Assembly (NCBI GenBank): GCA_934700345.1
Contig: CAKUXP010000033.1
Span: forward strand, 1 to 22,760
Length of the DNA stretch: 22,760 bases
DNA from: an uncultured Fibrobacter sp.
Lineage (GTDB): Bacteria > Fibrobacterota > Fibrobacteria > Fibrobacterales > Fibrobacteraceae
Direction: 5' to 3'
Shown here: in pieces, positions 5,827 to 14,587 of the stretch
Layout: each line of letters begins with the position of its first letter
Numbering within the stretch: the first letter of the stretch is position 1
Program-made: the position numbers and the translations under genes
The notes under the pieces: model-generated
What the model saw: only the letters and a program-made list of their open reading frames with translations
What the model was told of the DNA's origin: nothing
Databases searched by the model: none

Positions 5827-7368
5827 CTATTTTAACATCAGGTCGCTCAAACGGCTCGAATCGACCTGCTCGAATTCCCGCACGATTTCTTCTGAAGGCT
5901 TCTTCGTGCAAAGGCTCACCACGACGATCGTGGCAAAGCTCAGCACAAAGCCCGGAACAAGTTCATACAACCCAAAGATCGCGCAGGAATCCGCAAATCC
6001 CGAAAGGTAGAATTTCCAGACAAAGGCGAGAATTCCGCCGACAAGCATCCCGCTGATAGCTCCCGCCAGATTGGTCCGTTTCCAGAAAAGCGAAAGCAGA
6101 ACGACCGGTCCGAAAGTCGCGCCGAATCCTGCCCAGGCAAAGCTCACGAGGCTCATCACGACATCCAAAAATCCGTGCGAAGCGTTCGGACGTCCTTGGT
6201 AGGCAAGGAGTCCCGCAACAAGAGCGATAATCAGAACGATTCCGCGACTCACGAGCATCAGTTCGCGATTCGATGCGTTCTTGTGGATTAGGCGCTTGTA
6301 AAGATCGTTGCTAAACGCCGAAGCGGAAACGAGGAGCTGGGAATCCGCTGTGCTCATAATTGCCGCCAGTACAGCCGCCATCAAAATCGCCGCAATGACC
6401 GTCGGGAAAAGGTTTGTCGTGAGAACCATAAAGACTTTTTCCGGATCATCCAAAGCGATCCCCTGCTGCATTAGGTAGTAACGTCCAAAGACAGCAATCA
6501 GAATGGACGCTCCGAGCGAAAGGATCACCCACGTCATCGCAATTCGACGGGAATGCGTAATCTCGTCGGGATTCTTAATGGACATAAAACGCACGAGAAT
6601 GTGCGGCATTCCAAAATAGCCGAGGCCCCAGGCAAGCGAGGAAACGAGTGAAATAATCGTAATTGCCTTGCCCGTCGAAGCGTTCGTAAAAATGTTCATC
6701 AGGTAAGGGTTCACCTTGTTCATCGCATCGATTGTCGGAGCGAAACCGTCGTTTATTGCGCAGATCATCGTGGGAACCATCAATACGGCAACGAGCATCA
6801 AAATTCCCTGCACAAAGTCCGTCCAGCTGACCGCGAAAAAACCGCCGAGGAACGTGTAGGCCACAACGACGACGATACCGACCGCCAGGGAGACCGTATA
6901 GTCCCAACCGAAAATCGTGGTAAAGAGCTTTCCGCAGCTGACAAATCCCGAAGTCGTATAGAAGAGGAAAAATGCCAAAATAAAAAGCGCGGAGATGATG
7001 CGGATGATTCCCCGTTTATCGCGAAAACGGTTTGCAAAGAAGTCCGGGAGTGTGATGGAATCGTTGCAGAAATAGGTGTATTTGCGGAGCCTGCGCCCGA
7101 CGATTTTCCAGTTGATATAGGTTCCGATTGCAAGTCCCACGCCGATCCACGCTTCGGAAAGCCCCGAAAGGTAGATGGCTCCGGGAAGCCCCATCAGAAG
7201 CCAACCGCTCATGTCGGAAGCCTGCGCGGACATCGCCACGACCCACTTGTTCATGCTGCGATTTCCCAGGTAATAGGAATTCAGGCTGTTCGCCTTTCTT
7301 GAAAAGTAAAATCCGATGCCGAGCATCAGCAACAGATAAACGATGAATACGGCGATCGTCGTTGTCAT
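5827..7368 (-). CDS. putP: Sodium/proline symporter, SSS family
   Basis: A 513-residue integral membrane protein that couples proline uptake to sodium influx. It has about a dozen hydrophobic segments from the first residues to about 490. Family signatures are clear: ASDMSGWLLMGLPG at about 50-63, which includes the sodium-binding Asp known from E. coli PutP, and GGFFAVSWTDFVQG at 175-188. Length fits the family (about 500). A good Shine-Dalgarno GAGGAG is 6 nt before the ATG. It lies 38 bp behind the helicase stop on the same strand with no terminator between, so the two are probably co-transcribed; a strong hairpin follows the stop. Substrate specificity within the SSS family is inferred from the PutP-like motifs. 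Confidence 0.93.
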   Translation of the reverse strand: MTTTIAVFIVYLLLMLGIGFYFSRKANSLNSYYLGNRSMNKWVVAMSAQASDMSGWLLMGLPGAIYLSGLSEAWIGVGLAIGTYINWKIVGRRLRKYTYFCNDSITLPDFFANRFRDKRGIIRIISALFILAFFLFYTTSGFVSCGKLFTTIFGWDYTVSLAVGIVVVVAYTFLGGFFAVSWTDFVQGILMLVAVLMVPTMICAINDGFAPTIDAMNKVNPYLMNIFTNASTGKAITIISLVSSLAWGLGYFGMPHILVRFMSIKNPDEITHSRRIAMTWVILSLGASILIAVFGRYYLMQQGIALDDPEKVFMVLTTNLFPTVIAAILMAAVLAAIMSTADSQLLVSASAFSNDLYKRLIHKNASNRELMLVSRGIVLIIALVAGLLAYQGRPNASHGFLDVVMSLVSFAWAGFGATFGPVVLLSLFWKRTNLAGAISGMLVGGILAFVWKFYLSGFADSCAIFGLYELVPGFVLSFATIVVVSLCTKKPSEEIVREFEQVDSSRLSDLMLK

Positions 7369-7406
7369 AAAATCTCCTCAGAAAAATTCAGTCCAATAAT
7401 AATAAA

Positions 7407-10400
7407 TTAACTCTTGCCCAAAGTGAAGACTTCGCGGAGTTCGTCACCCGAAAGTTTCGCAATCCAGTTTTCGTCAGTCGCAATTGTCATCTCGGAAATT
7501 TTTCGTTTGCTTTCGATAATCGCGTTGATTTTTTCTTCAAACGTATTCTTGGTTATCAGACGGTGAACGACCACGCGACGGTTCTGCCCAATCCGGTAAG
7601 CGCGATCGGTCGCCTGCGCCTCGACTGCGGGATTCCACCACAAATCGTAATGGATTACCTGCGAAGCGGCAGTCAGGTTTAGCCCGGTTCCGCCCGCCTT
7701 GAGGGAAAGAATCAGGATTTTCCGCTCGGGATTTTTTTCGAAGTCGGAAATGATGCTTTCCCTTGCCGAAAGGGAAAGTCCGCCGTGATAAAAAAGCGCC
7801 TTCGTCTTGAATTTTACACGAATGATTTTTTCAAGAATTTCGCCCATTTCCGTAAACTGGGTAAACACCAGAACTTTTTCGTCCGTATTCAGGATGGATT
7901 CCAGAATGTCCAGGAAAAGTTCCGTCTTTCCCGAAAGTCCGCTGTCCAGTTTTCCGTTCTTGAGATACTGCGCCGGATGATTGCAGATTTGCTTGAGCGC
8001 AAGAATCAGCCGAAGGACTTTTGCGCTGCGTTCAAATTTCTGTTCCGGGTTTTCTTCATCCAGGTTCGCAATCGCTTCCATGCAGGATGAGAAAGTTTTA
8101 TGGTAAAGCGTCTCCTGCTCGGGTGAAAGGCTCGCCCATTCGTCCTGTTCCAGCTTTTCGGGAAGATCCGTGATAATGGACTTGTCCGTTTTTAGGCGGC
8201 GAAGCAAGAATGGCGATGTGATTTTTTGGAATAGTTCCGCACGATGCCTGTTCGAGCGCTCCTGAATCGGTTTTTCGAATTCCTCGCGAAAGGACTTTGC
8301 GTTTCCCAGAAGCCCGTGGTTGCAAAAGTCCATGATGCTCCAGAATTCCATTAGGCGATTTTCCACGGGCGTTCCGCTCATCGCAATCTTGATATGCGCC
8401 GGAATGGCCTTGACGATTCGGCTTTGTGATGTTCCCGAATTCTTGATGTTCTGCGCTTCGTCGAGGATTGCAACCTGCCAGTCCGTATCCTTGAATTTTT
8501 CCTTGTCCGAACGCAAAACACCATAAGTCGTTACGAAAACATCCGCCGTCGAATTTCCCAAAGTGCGGTTTCCTCCGTGGTAGATGTTCACGAGAAGTTC
8601 CGGTGCGAATTTTCCGAATTCGCGCTTCCAGTTTTGCAGAAGCCCGGACGGAACAACGACCAGAGCCTTCTTTTCCGCAAACGCTCCGTCATTTTTCATC
8701 TGTTGTAAAAGCGTGATTACCTGAAGCGTCTTTCCCAGACCCATGTCGTCCGCGATGATGCTTCCAAAACCCAGCCTGGAATTTTCGAGCATCCACGCAA
8801 AGCCGCGCTTTTGGTAAGGGCGAAGGTTCGCCCGAATCTGCTGCGGAACGACGATATCCTCATCGTTTTCCTTTTTAAAGCGATGAATTTCAGCGAGAGC
8901 TTCCGGAGCGATATCCACCGAAAGTCCATCAAACTCTCCGGAGAGAGCAATCTGGAGGACCTTGATTGCTGGAATCTTGAAACGATTTTTCAAGCCTTCC
9001 TTCAAGCGATCCAAATCATCGGATGTCACATAGAAATACTGCCCGTCATCATACAGCAATCCTCCGAAATCCGCATAGTTTTCCAAGAACGTTTTTCCGT
9101 CGATCGCATGTTCCCCGACAAGAACCGACCAGTTCAGCTGCAAGAGATTTTCCAAGCGCGAAAATCCGGCCTTGGCCTTTTCTTCGGATCGAATGATTTG
9201 CGGACGAACCAAACCTCGAAGCACTTTTTCCAATCCCTTCGGCAAATCAAGCGAAATGCCCAACATACGGAACAGCGGAACGGAAAAATTCAAAAAATGA
9301 ATTACCCCTTCTCCGGAAAGATGGATGTTGTCCGTCGCCTTTTGCGAAACGTAAGCGTCGTATCCGTCGATGTAATTTCGAATCGGGAGTATCGCTCGCA
9401 GCACGTCGCTTCTTTTTTCGCTCGGAAAATTTCGCGTCCATAGTTTTGACAACGGATAGACTTCACCCGTTAATTTATCTACAAAATCCAGGTCGATGTC
9501 AATCTTTCCAAAACCTGCATCGACGCCATTTACAATCGGCAAAAACGGGGCTTCCGACATCTCATATCCCGAAAGCCATTTTTCAAATTCCTGAACGTCC
9601 AAAGAAGCGCGATCAGAAGAAAAGTCTAAAGTCGCATCGCCAAAGAAAGCGTGGAGCGCATCGTCCTGGAATTTTTTTTCCACTCCATTTTGCACATAAG
9701 TCGAGAGAATTGCAATGACTAGCATTTCTGCGGAGTTTTCCACAAAAAACTTTGGAGATTCCATTTCCGAGCGGACAAACTTTGGCGGAATCCTTGTTTG
9801 CAAAAGTTCCAGATTTTTTTGTACTTCGGGAATCGAGCGGAGCGGAAGCCAAAAAACTCGGGCGGTCCGATTATCGATGGCGAACGGCTTCGGATAGACA
9901 GCACCGTTGTTTAAAATTTCAAGCGACACCTTTCGCGCCAAATCCAAAAGCCTTGCCGAAGCGTCCGCTTTTAATATTCCCGTCGGACTTTCCACCGAGA
10001 CCGCATCCAACGCCCATGCAAGAGGAAGCGTTCCAAACATCCAGCGCGATTTGCCGATATAACGGACCGTTCGCGCTTCTTCCAGATCGACCGATTTTTC
10101 TGGATATCGTTCAAAGTTTTTGAGGAAAATTTCCAGGAGAATTTTTCGATACTCGCAGACAAAAGAATCCTTAAAGACTGCGTTAGGAACAACGGCATTT
10201 AAAACGATTTTTCGGACATCGGGGATTTTTACCGGTTCAAATTCCGCGGTGTCGTAAAAGCGTTCCGGCGAATCTAGAGGATTCAAAATGAATTTATCCG
10301 AAAAGGCTCGCAAAGCCCGACGTTCGCTATCCAAGGAAAGTTCGCCTTCCCACGAAGCCTGCGTACATTCTTCTGCGAGCGAGCCTATATCCAGTCCGCG

Positions 10401-10850
10401 TACAGTAAAAACGGTAAACGGATTCCTATCGATTTTTTTCCCGACGGCAAAAAGAGCGGCATACGCATGAACGCACATTCCCCGCATTCCGCAGGAGCAC
10501 TTGACAGAAAACTTCACACCGGGTCCCGGCAAAATTCTCAATCCGATACTTTGTACAAAATCAAGCGTTTCTTTCGGTTCCAAGTGGTGAGCAAGCGATC
10601 CCGCTAGCGGAGAGTTTTTTTGGAGCGCATCCATCAGAGACGCTTCCTCTTCATCCGAAAAACGGGAGAGCATTACTACGGTCCGCTGCGGATTCCAGGA
10701 ACCATCGACGATACGGGCTTCAATCGTCCTTCCCGAAATCTTGATATCGGCAGCCCGCACTTCCGATTTTGCATACAGGGAAAAGGAACGCTCGACAGCG
10801 TTCCGCCATTTATCGCCCCAAAGGGTATGCTTTACCGAATCCGACGCCAT
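7407..10850 (-). CDS. SWIM zinc-finger SNF2-family helicase/ATPase
   Basis: About 1147 residues from ATG 10850 (an in-frame TTG at 10859 would add three residues; neither has a clear Shine-Dalgarno). A SWIM finger with spacing CxCx5CxH (C118, C120, C126, H128) is followed by a long unassigned region to about 660. A complete SNF2 ATPase follows: Walker A DDMGLGKT (701-708), DEAQ box (797-800), SGTP (825-828), then the C-terminal helicase lobe with GGTGLNL (about 1053-1059) and QATDRAYRIGQ (1079-1089). All ATPase motifs look intact, so it should be an active double-stranded-DNA translocase. Bacterial members of this type are widespread but their roles are poorly known. It follows macA by 111 bp and precedes putP by 38 bp on the same strand. 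Confidence 0.92.
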   Translation of the reverse strand: MASDSVKHTLWGDKWRNAVERSFSLYAKSEVRAADIKISGRTIEARIVDGSWNPQRTVVMLSRFSDEEEASLMDALQKNSPLAGSLAHHLEPKETLDFVQSIGLRILPGPGVKFSVKCSCGMRGMCVHAYAALFAVGKKIDRNPFTVFTVRGLDIGSLAEECTQASWEGELSLDSERRALRAFSDKFILNPLDSPERFYDTAEFEPVKIPDVRKIVLNAVVPNAVFKDSFVCEYRKILLEIFLKNFERYPEKSVDLEEARTVRYIGKSRWMFGTLPLAWALDAVSVESPTGILKADASARLLDLARKVSLEILNNGAVYPKPFAIDNRTARVFWLPLRSIPEVQKNLELLQTRIPPKFVRSEMESPKFFVENSAEMLVIAILSTYVQNGVEKKFQDDALHAFFGDATLDFSSDRASLDVQEFEKWLSGYEMSEAPFLPIVNGVDAGFGKIDIDLDFVDKLTGEVYPLSKLWTRNFPSEKRSDVLRAILPIRNYIDGYDAYVSQKATDNIHLSGEGVIHFLNFSVPLFRMLGISLDLPKGLEKVLRGLVRPQIIRSEEKAKAGFSRLENLLQLNWSVLVGEHAIDGKTFLENYADFGGLLYDDGQYFYVTSDDLDRLKEGLKNRFKIPAIKVLQIALSGEFDGLSVDIAPEALAEIHRFKKENDEDIVVPQQIRANLRPYQKRGFAWMLENSRLGFGSIIADDMGLGKTLQVITLLQQMKNDGAFAEKKALVVVPSGLLQNWKREFGKFAPELLVNIYHGGNRTLGNSTADVFVTTYGVLRSDKEKFKDTDWQVAILDEAQNIKNSGTSQSRIVKAIPAHIKIAMSGTPVENRLMEFWSIMDFCNHGLLGNAKSFREEFEKPIQERSNRHRAELFQKITSPFLLRRLKTDKSIITDLPEKLEQDEWASLSPEQETLYHKTFSSCMEAIANLDEENPEQKFERSAKVLRLILALKQICNHPAQYLKNGKLDSGLSGKTELFLDILESILNTDEKVLVFTQFTEMGEILEKIIRVKFKTKALFYHGGLSLSARESIISDFEKNPERKILILSLKAGGTGLNLTAASQVIHYDLWWNPAVEAQATDRAYRIGQNRRVVVHRLITKNTFEEKINAIIESKRKISEMTIATDENWIAKLSGDELREVFTLGKS

Positions 10851-10961
10851 TTTTCGCAAAAGATAATTTTTTTTTGCTCAAATGTGCATGGATTATGAAT
10901 TTACAGGAAAGCTTTCCCAAAGGATTTTTTTCGGGAATTCCTTATGAAAATTTCAGTCCGG

Positions 10962-12206
10962 TTACTTTTTCTTTCGCTTCGGTCCCGGCATAAAGGGACT
11001 TTCTCCGTCCGAAGTGTTTTTTGATTGCGCCCTGGTTAAAACTTCCTCGCGAACGACAACCGAGTCCCCATCGGCAAGGCCTTCGAGAATTTCCACATTG
11101 ACGCCGTCGCTGATGCCCGTCCTGACCGCTCGGAAAACCATCTGGCCGCTTAAATCCATCCACACGCCGCTCCCGACAACCCGAGGCGTCGAGGAACTTG
11201 TTTTTCGCATTGCGGGAACATTGCCTCCCATACCCGGAGGAGGCGGGCCAAAATCCTCATCGTCCGATTTTTTTTGTTGAACCGTTTCGCCCGGAGAAAA
11301 CTTGATCGCCGCGACAGGAACACCCAGCGCATTTTCCACTTCTTTCGTTACGATCGTACATGTCGCCGTCATTCCGGGGAGAAGCTTCATGTCCGGGTTT
11401 TCCGCAGAAATCACCACCGTATAGGTGACGACATTCGATGTTACCGTCGGATTCAGGCGAACCGATTCCACGGTCCCGTAAAACGTGTCGTCCTGGAAGG
11501 CATCTACCGTAAAAAGTACTTTCAGCCCCGCCTTGACCGATCCGATATCCGCTTCATCGACATTCGCCATGACCCGCATTTTTGAAAGATCCTTCGCTAG
11601 GATAAAGAGAGTCGGTGCGCTCATTGAAGCGGCGACGGTCTGCCCGACATCGACGGAACGTTCTAGCACGATACCGTCTATCGGGCTTTTGATGATGCAA
11701 TAGCTCAGGTTCAGTTCCGCTTGACGGACCTCACTCTTCCGCGTTTCCCAAGCGAGCTTCGCCGCATTCATTTCATATTCCGCCGTTTCCAGATCGACCG
11801 CGCTTGCGCTTCCCGATTCCGAAAGTTTCTTTGTCCGGTTGTAAATTGAAAGTTTGTGTTCATAATCCACCTTGGCACTAGAGGATGCGATTCTTGTCTG
11901 GTATAGAGCCGTCTGCAGCTTAGAACGGTCCAGTTCCGCAATCACCTGCCCCTTTTTCACCTTGGAATTGAAATCGACATAGATCTTGCTGATGTCGCCC
12001 GAAACTTGCGTTCCGACATTGACCGTGTCCATTGGAGAGAGCGTTCCCGTCGAGGAAATCGTCGTCTGGATGGTGAGACGGGAAACCTTTTCGCTGACAA
12101 AAATTTTCGAACTATTTTCGCCCGGAGAAAGGATGAATTTGTACGCAATTCCTCCGAGAAGAATCAGCGCCAAAAGTACGCAGACAATCTTTATCCATTT
12201 TTTCAT
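10962..12206 (-). CDS. macA: MacA-like periplasmic adaptor (membrane fusion protein)
   Basis: A 414-residue adaptor bridging an inner-membrane transporter to a TolC-type channel. It has an N-terminal membrane anchor (about 5-25), a first lipoyl half (about 60-93), a coiled-coil hairpin (about 95-165), a second lipoyl half (YCIIKSPIDGIVLERSVDVG, about 169-188), and beta-barrel and membrane-proximal domains. A flexible acidic/Pro-rich insert (DDEDFGPPPPGMGGN, about 315-329) interrupts the last domain. The tail is very basic (PKRKKK). The start overlaps the tolC stop by one base (TGATG). No MacB-like ABC transporter or RND pump follows; the next gene is the helicase. The MacA label is by overall resemblance; another HlyD-family subtype is possible. 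Confidence 0.85.
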   Translation of the reverse strand: MKKWIKIVCVLLALILLGGIAYKFILSPGENSSKIFVSEKVSRLTIQTTISSTGTLSPMDTVNVGTQVSGDISKIYVDFNSKVKKGQVIAELDRSKLQTALYQTRIASSSAKVDYEHKLSIYNRTKKLSESGSASAVDLETAEYEMNAAKLAWETRKSEVRQAELNLSYCIIKSPIDGIVLERSVDVGQTVAASMSAPTLFILAKDLSKMRVMANVDEADIGSVKAGLKVLFTVDAFQDDTFYGTVESVRLNPTVTSNVVTYTVVISAENPDMKLLPGMTATCTIVTKEVENALGVPVAAIKFSPGETVQQKKSDDEDFGPPPPGMGGNVPAMRKTSSSTPRVVGSGVWMDLSGQMVFRAVRTGISDGVNVEILEGLADGDSVVVREEVLTRAQSKNTSDGESPFMPGPKRKKK

Positions 12207-13537
12207 CAGAAATTCCCCATATAAAGTTCGAGCAGCTTTCGGGCAAGGATGCTTGTGTATTTCGCCTGGATCAAGACGCTTTGCGCATTCTGCAAGTTGT
12301 TTTTTTGTTCCAGAAAATCCGTAAAGGTCAAGCTGCCGGCTTTCCGCTGTTCCACGGCGACGTCAAAAGATTCCTGCGCACTTTCAAGGCTAGCGATAGC
12401 GGCAAGCCAGCTCGCATCGGCACTTTCGGCTTGCATATAGAGCTGTTCCAGGCTGTTTTCCAAATTCTTCCCCGTTTCACGACGCGCCACCTCGGCGCGT
12501 TCGCTTTCAACCTGAGCGGAAAGGACCTTCGCCTGTGTCGTCCCGCCATCGATTAACGGAATGCTTATGCCAAGCGTTACGCTATGCGTATAGCCGTTCT
12601 TCAACTGACGTCCATAGCGATCCGATTCCCAAGCCTGAAATCCGGTCGAAGCGTCCGCCCCAAGCGTTACCGAAATCGAACTGTTCTTCCCGGCAAGCGC
12701 CAAGTTCTTCTCCGCAGCCAAAACCTTCAGGCTGTCCGAAATCAGGCCGGGATAACGCTTGCGGGTTTCCGCAAGGACCGTTTCAAACGGCGGAATTCCT
12801 CCTAGGTCCGAAGGTCTTTCAAAAGACGTTTCGGGTGAAAGGATTTCCAGCGAATCCGAGCGGGAAATTTCCAGAATCTGGCGCAAGGACGTTTTCGCTG
12901 AACGCTCCGTCTGTTCCGCGGAAATCAGCTTGACCTTGGCGCTAGCCGCATCGCTCTTCGCAAGCGAAAGTTCGCTACGCGTAATCGATCCCGCTTCCAA
13001 AAACCGCTCATGATAGAGGACCAGCGAATCGGAAAGTTCCATCGCCGAATAAGCGACATCCCGGGCCTCTTTCGCAGCGAGCAGTTTCACGAAGGCGTTC
13101 ATCGCGCTTTCCTGGACCGTGATCGCGGAAAGTTCCGTTTCGAATTTCGATGCTTCCAAAGACAGCTGCTTACTTTCCACGTCGATGCCTGTCGCGCCGC
13201 CGTCCCAAAGCGTATAGGACCCGGAAATTCCCATGCTCAGGCGATAATGATCCTGCGTTTTTCCGTTGAACGGACTGTCATAGAGGCTCTGGTTCACATG
13301 GGCGGAAAACGTCGGAAACCTTGAAGTTTTTGAAGCGTTCAATGCGGCTTCGGAAGTGCGTTCCGAAAGCCTTGCGTTTTCCATTTCCAGACTGCGGTCC
13401 TTGGCCATCTTCACGCAGTCTTCAAGCGAAAGCGGTGGAATCGTCCAAGCGGATCCGACAAGGACCGCACACAAAAAAAGCATCTCGTTTCGACATTTCA
13501 CGAAATTAAGATGCTCGTTCCTGTAGAGGCGTTGCAT
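12206..13537 (-). CDS. tolC: TolC-family outer-membrane efflux protein
   Basis: Up to 443 residues; it forms the outer-membrane channel and periplasmic tunnel of a tripartite exporter. After a signal sequence (MLFLCAVLVGSAWT) come SLEDCVKMAKDRSLEMENAR and a later QLSLEASKFETELSAITVQE, then long heptad-like helices, then a second homologous half (PFETVLAETRKRYPGLISDS, KNLENSLEQLYMQAESADAS). This is the duplicated OEP architecture. The start is uncertain: ATG 13537, GTG 13501 and ATG 13483 are all in frame, and the later two give a more normal signal peptide; none has a good Shine-Dalgarno. It begins 6 bp after the LRAT-like gene and overlaps macA by one base, so the three form one operon. Confidence 0.88.
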   Translation of the reverse strand: MQRLYRNEHLNFVKCRNEMLFLCAVLVGSAWTIPPLSLEDCVKMAKDRSLEMENARLSERTSEAALNASKTSRFPTFSAHVNQSLYDSPFNGKTQDHYRLSMGISGSYTLWDGGATGIDVESKQLSLEASKFETELSAITVQESAMNAFVKLLAAKEARDVAYSAMELSDSLVLYHERFLEAGSITRSELSLAKSDAASAKVKLISAEQTERSAKTSLRQILEISRSDSLEILSPETSFERPSDLGGIPPFETVLAETRKRYPGLISDSLKVLAAEKNLALAGKNSSISVTLGADASTGFQAWESDRYGRQLKNGYTHSVTLGISIPLIDGGTTQAKVLSAQVESERAEVARRETGKNLENSLEQLYMQAESADASWLAAIASLESAQESFDVAVEQRKAGSLTFTDFLEQKNNLQNAQSVLIQAKYTSILARKLLELYMGNF

Positions 13538-13543
13538 ATAAAA

Positions 13544-14395
13544 TTACGGTCTTTCCCCGGAATCCCCATCGATTTCATCGGGGACAAGAGATTCCGCATG
13601 GCGACAGCGCTCCCTGCGAAGCGCATCCCGACTGGCGGTATCCTTCAGGCGGAAAGCGCCATAAGTTCCAAGCCCTCCGATAACGGGCAGAAAAAACGGG
13701 AACAGGCTTCCCGACACGCAGGAATTTTTCCGAACCCCGAACAGGGCGAAAAGCGGAGCGAGCGCAAAACCGCACCACGTACCGATTCTCCCGAAATAGC
13801 GGTTCCGGCGTTCCCTTCCGCGGATTCCCTCGGCGGGCTGCATGGCGTCGAACGTAAAATGAGAAAGCACAAGCGAACCGACAAGCGCCGAAAGGACATT
13901 GAACACAATGCGCACTCCGGCAGGCATCCGCTTCGAAACCTTTGAAAATCCCAGAGCGTGCAAGAGAAAGCCTATCGTTGCAAAGGCAAACAGGAGCCGT
14001 GTCACCGTCGGACTTCTGAACGTGTCGTCAATGCACCAGTTTACGAAATGTTCGCAGTTGTTCCCATACAGATAGTAGGAACGTTCATAGAGCCTTTTCT
14101 TCGCCCGTTCCACAGCAGCTTCCCCGGAAAACTTCGCGTTCGGATGTTCCAGAACACGGAAACCGTGCCCATCGCAAAAGCGTTTAAGCGAAGTCTTCAC
14201 CACCGCCCCATAGCGGATAAGTCCCGGCAATTTCAGGATGTCCTTACACGAAAGAGTCCGCGCCATTCCCGAATAATGGATGACCCGTCCTTTCCCGATA
14301 TAAAGGCCATGGTGATTAAATCCCATCCGCGGCGAAATCAGGTGGGAGCCGATTGGAGGTTCTGGAATCTTGGATTCATCGACAGTTTCGTTCAT
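13544..14395 (-). CDS. LRAT/NlpC-like acyltransferase-fold membrane protein
   Basis: A 283-residue protein. Residues 15-120 carry the LRAT/H-rev107 signature: HHGLYIGKGRVIHYSG with His29 and His40, and YGNNCEHFVNWC with Cys114. The spacing matches the His-His-Cys catalytic set of the LRAT superfamily (thiol acyltransferases or phospholipases acting on phospholipid acyl chains). The C-terminal half holds about four hydrophobic segments (about 134-150, 161-180, 207-222, 230-248), so the enzyme should be membrane bound; a helix tethered near the lipid surface is typical of eukaryotic relatives. It has no signal peptide. It is first in the operon with tolC and macA (6-bp gap). The substrate is unknown; a role in lipid modification linked to export is only an inference. 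Confidence 0.82.
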   Translation of the reverse strand: MNETVDESKIPEPPIGSHLISPRMGFNHHGLYIGKGRVIHYSGMARTLSCKDILKLPGLIRYGAVVKTSLKRFCDGHGFRVLEHPNAKFSGEAAVERAKKRLYERSYYLYGNNCEHFVNWCIDDTFRSPTVTRLLFAFATIGFLLHALGFSKVSKRMPAGVRIVFNVLSALVGSLVLSHFTFDAMQPAEGIRGRERRNRYFGRIGTWCGFALAPLFALFGVRKNSCVSGSLFPFFLPVIGGLGTYGAFRLKDTASRDALRRERCRHAESLVPDEIDGDSGERP

Positions 14396-14403
14396 AGGTT
14401 AAA

Positions 14404-14432
14404 TATATATGAAAAAAGGAGATCCGTTTCAA
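14404..14432 (-). promoter_or_regulatory. Candidate sigma70 promoter of the LRAT-tolC-macA operon
   Basis: On the minus strand TTGAAA (14432-14427), a 17-bp spacer and TATATA (14409-14404) form a near-consensus promoter. The -35 lies inside the tRNA-Val terminator stem-loop. Transcription would begin about 14397, only a few bases before the ATG at 14395, giving a leaderless or nearly leaderless mRNA. This agrees with the absence of any Shine-Dalgarno before that start. Confidence 0.5.
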
Positions 14433-14443
14433 ACGAATCTCCC
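14412..14443 (-). terminator. Intrinsic terminator of tRNA-Val
   Basis: On the minus strand GGAGAT-t-CGTTTgAAACG-g-ATCTCC followed by TTTTTT forms a stable stem-loop starting 5 bp after the tRNA 3' end. Confidence 0.85.
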
Positions 14444-14447
14444 AAAG

Positions 14448-14522
14448 TGGACGATACTGGATTTGAACCAGTGACCTCTGCCGTGTGAAAGCAGCGCTCT
14501 AAACCAACTGAGCTAATCGTCC
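14448..14522 (-). tRNA. tRNA-Val (anticodon CAC)
   Basis: A complete cloverleaf is visible on the minus strand. The acceptor arms GGACGAT/ATCGTCC pair fully, the D arm is GCTC/GAGC, and the anticodon stem is CTGCT/GGCAG with one T-G pair. The anticodon loop is TTCACAC (anticodon CAC, reading GUG). The T arm is ACTGG-TTCAAAT-CCAGT and the discriminator is A. The 3' CCA is not encoded and must be added after transcription. Single-gene unit with its own promoter and terminator. Confidence 0.96.
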
Positions 14523-14533
14523 GAGGCTTCGCA

Positions 14534-14562
14534 AAGATACAAAAGCCCGCGCATTGCGTCAA
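14534..14562 (-). promoter_or_regulatory. Promoter of tRNA-Val
   Basis: On the minus strand TTGACG (14562-14557), an exact 17-bp spacer and TATCTT (14539-14534) lie 12 bp before the tRNA 5' end. That places the start of transcription just upstream of the mature tRNA. Confidence 0.7.
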
Positions 14563-14587
14563 GGCTCATTTTTGCATCCACGAATTT

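Noticed and set aside
10906..10917. Palindrome GGAAAGCTTTCC between macA and the helicase gene as a terminator or operator
   Set aside because: It has no loop or T-run for a terminator and no second copy nearby to support an operator.
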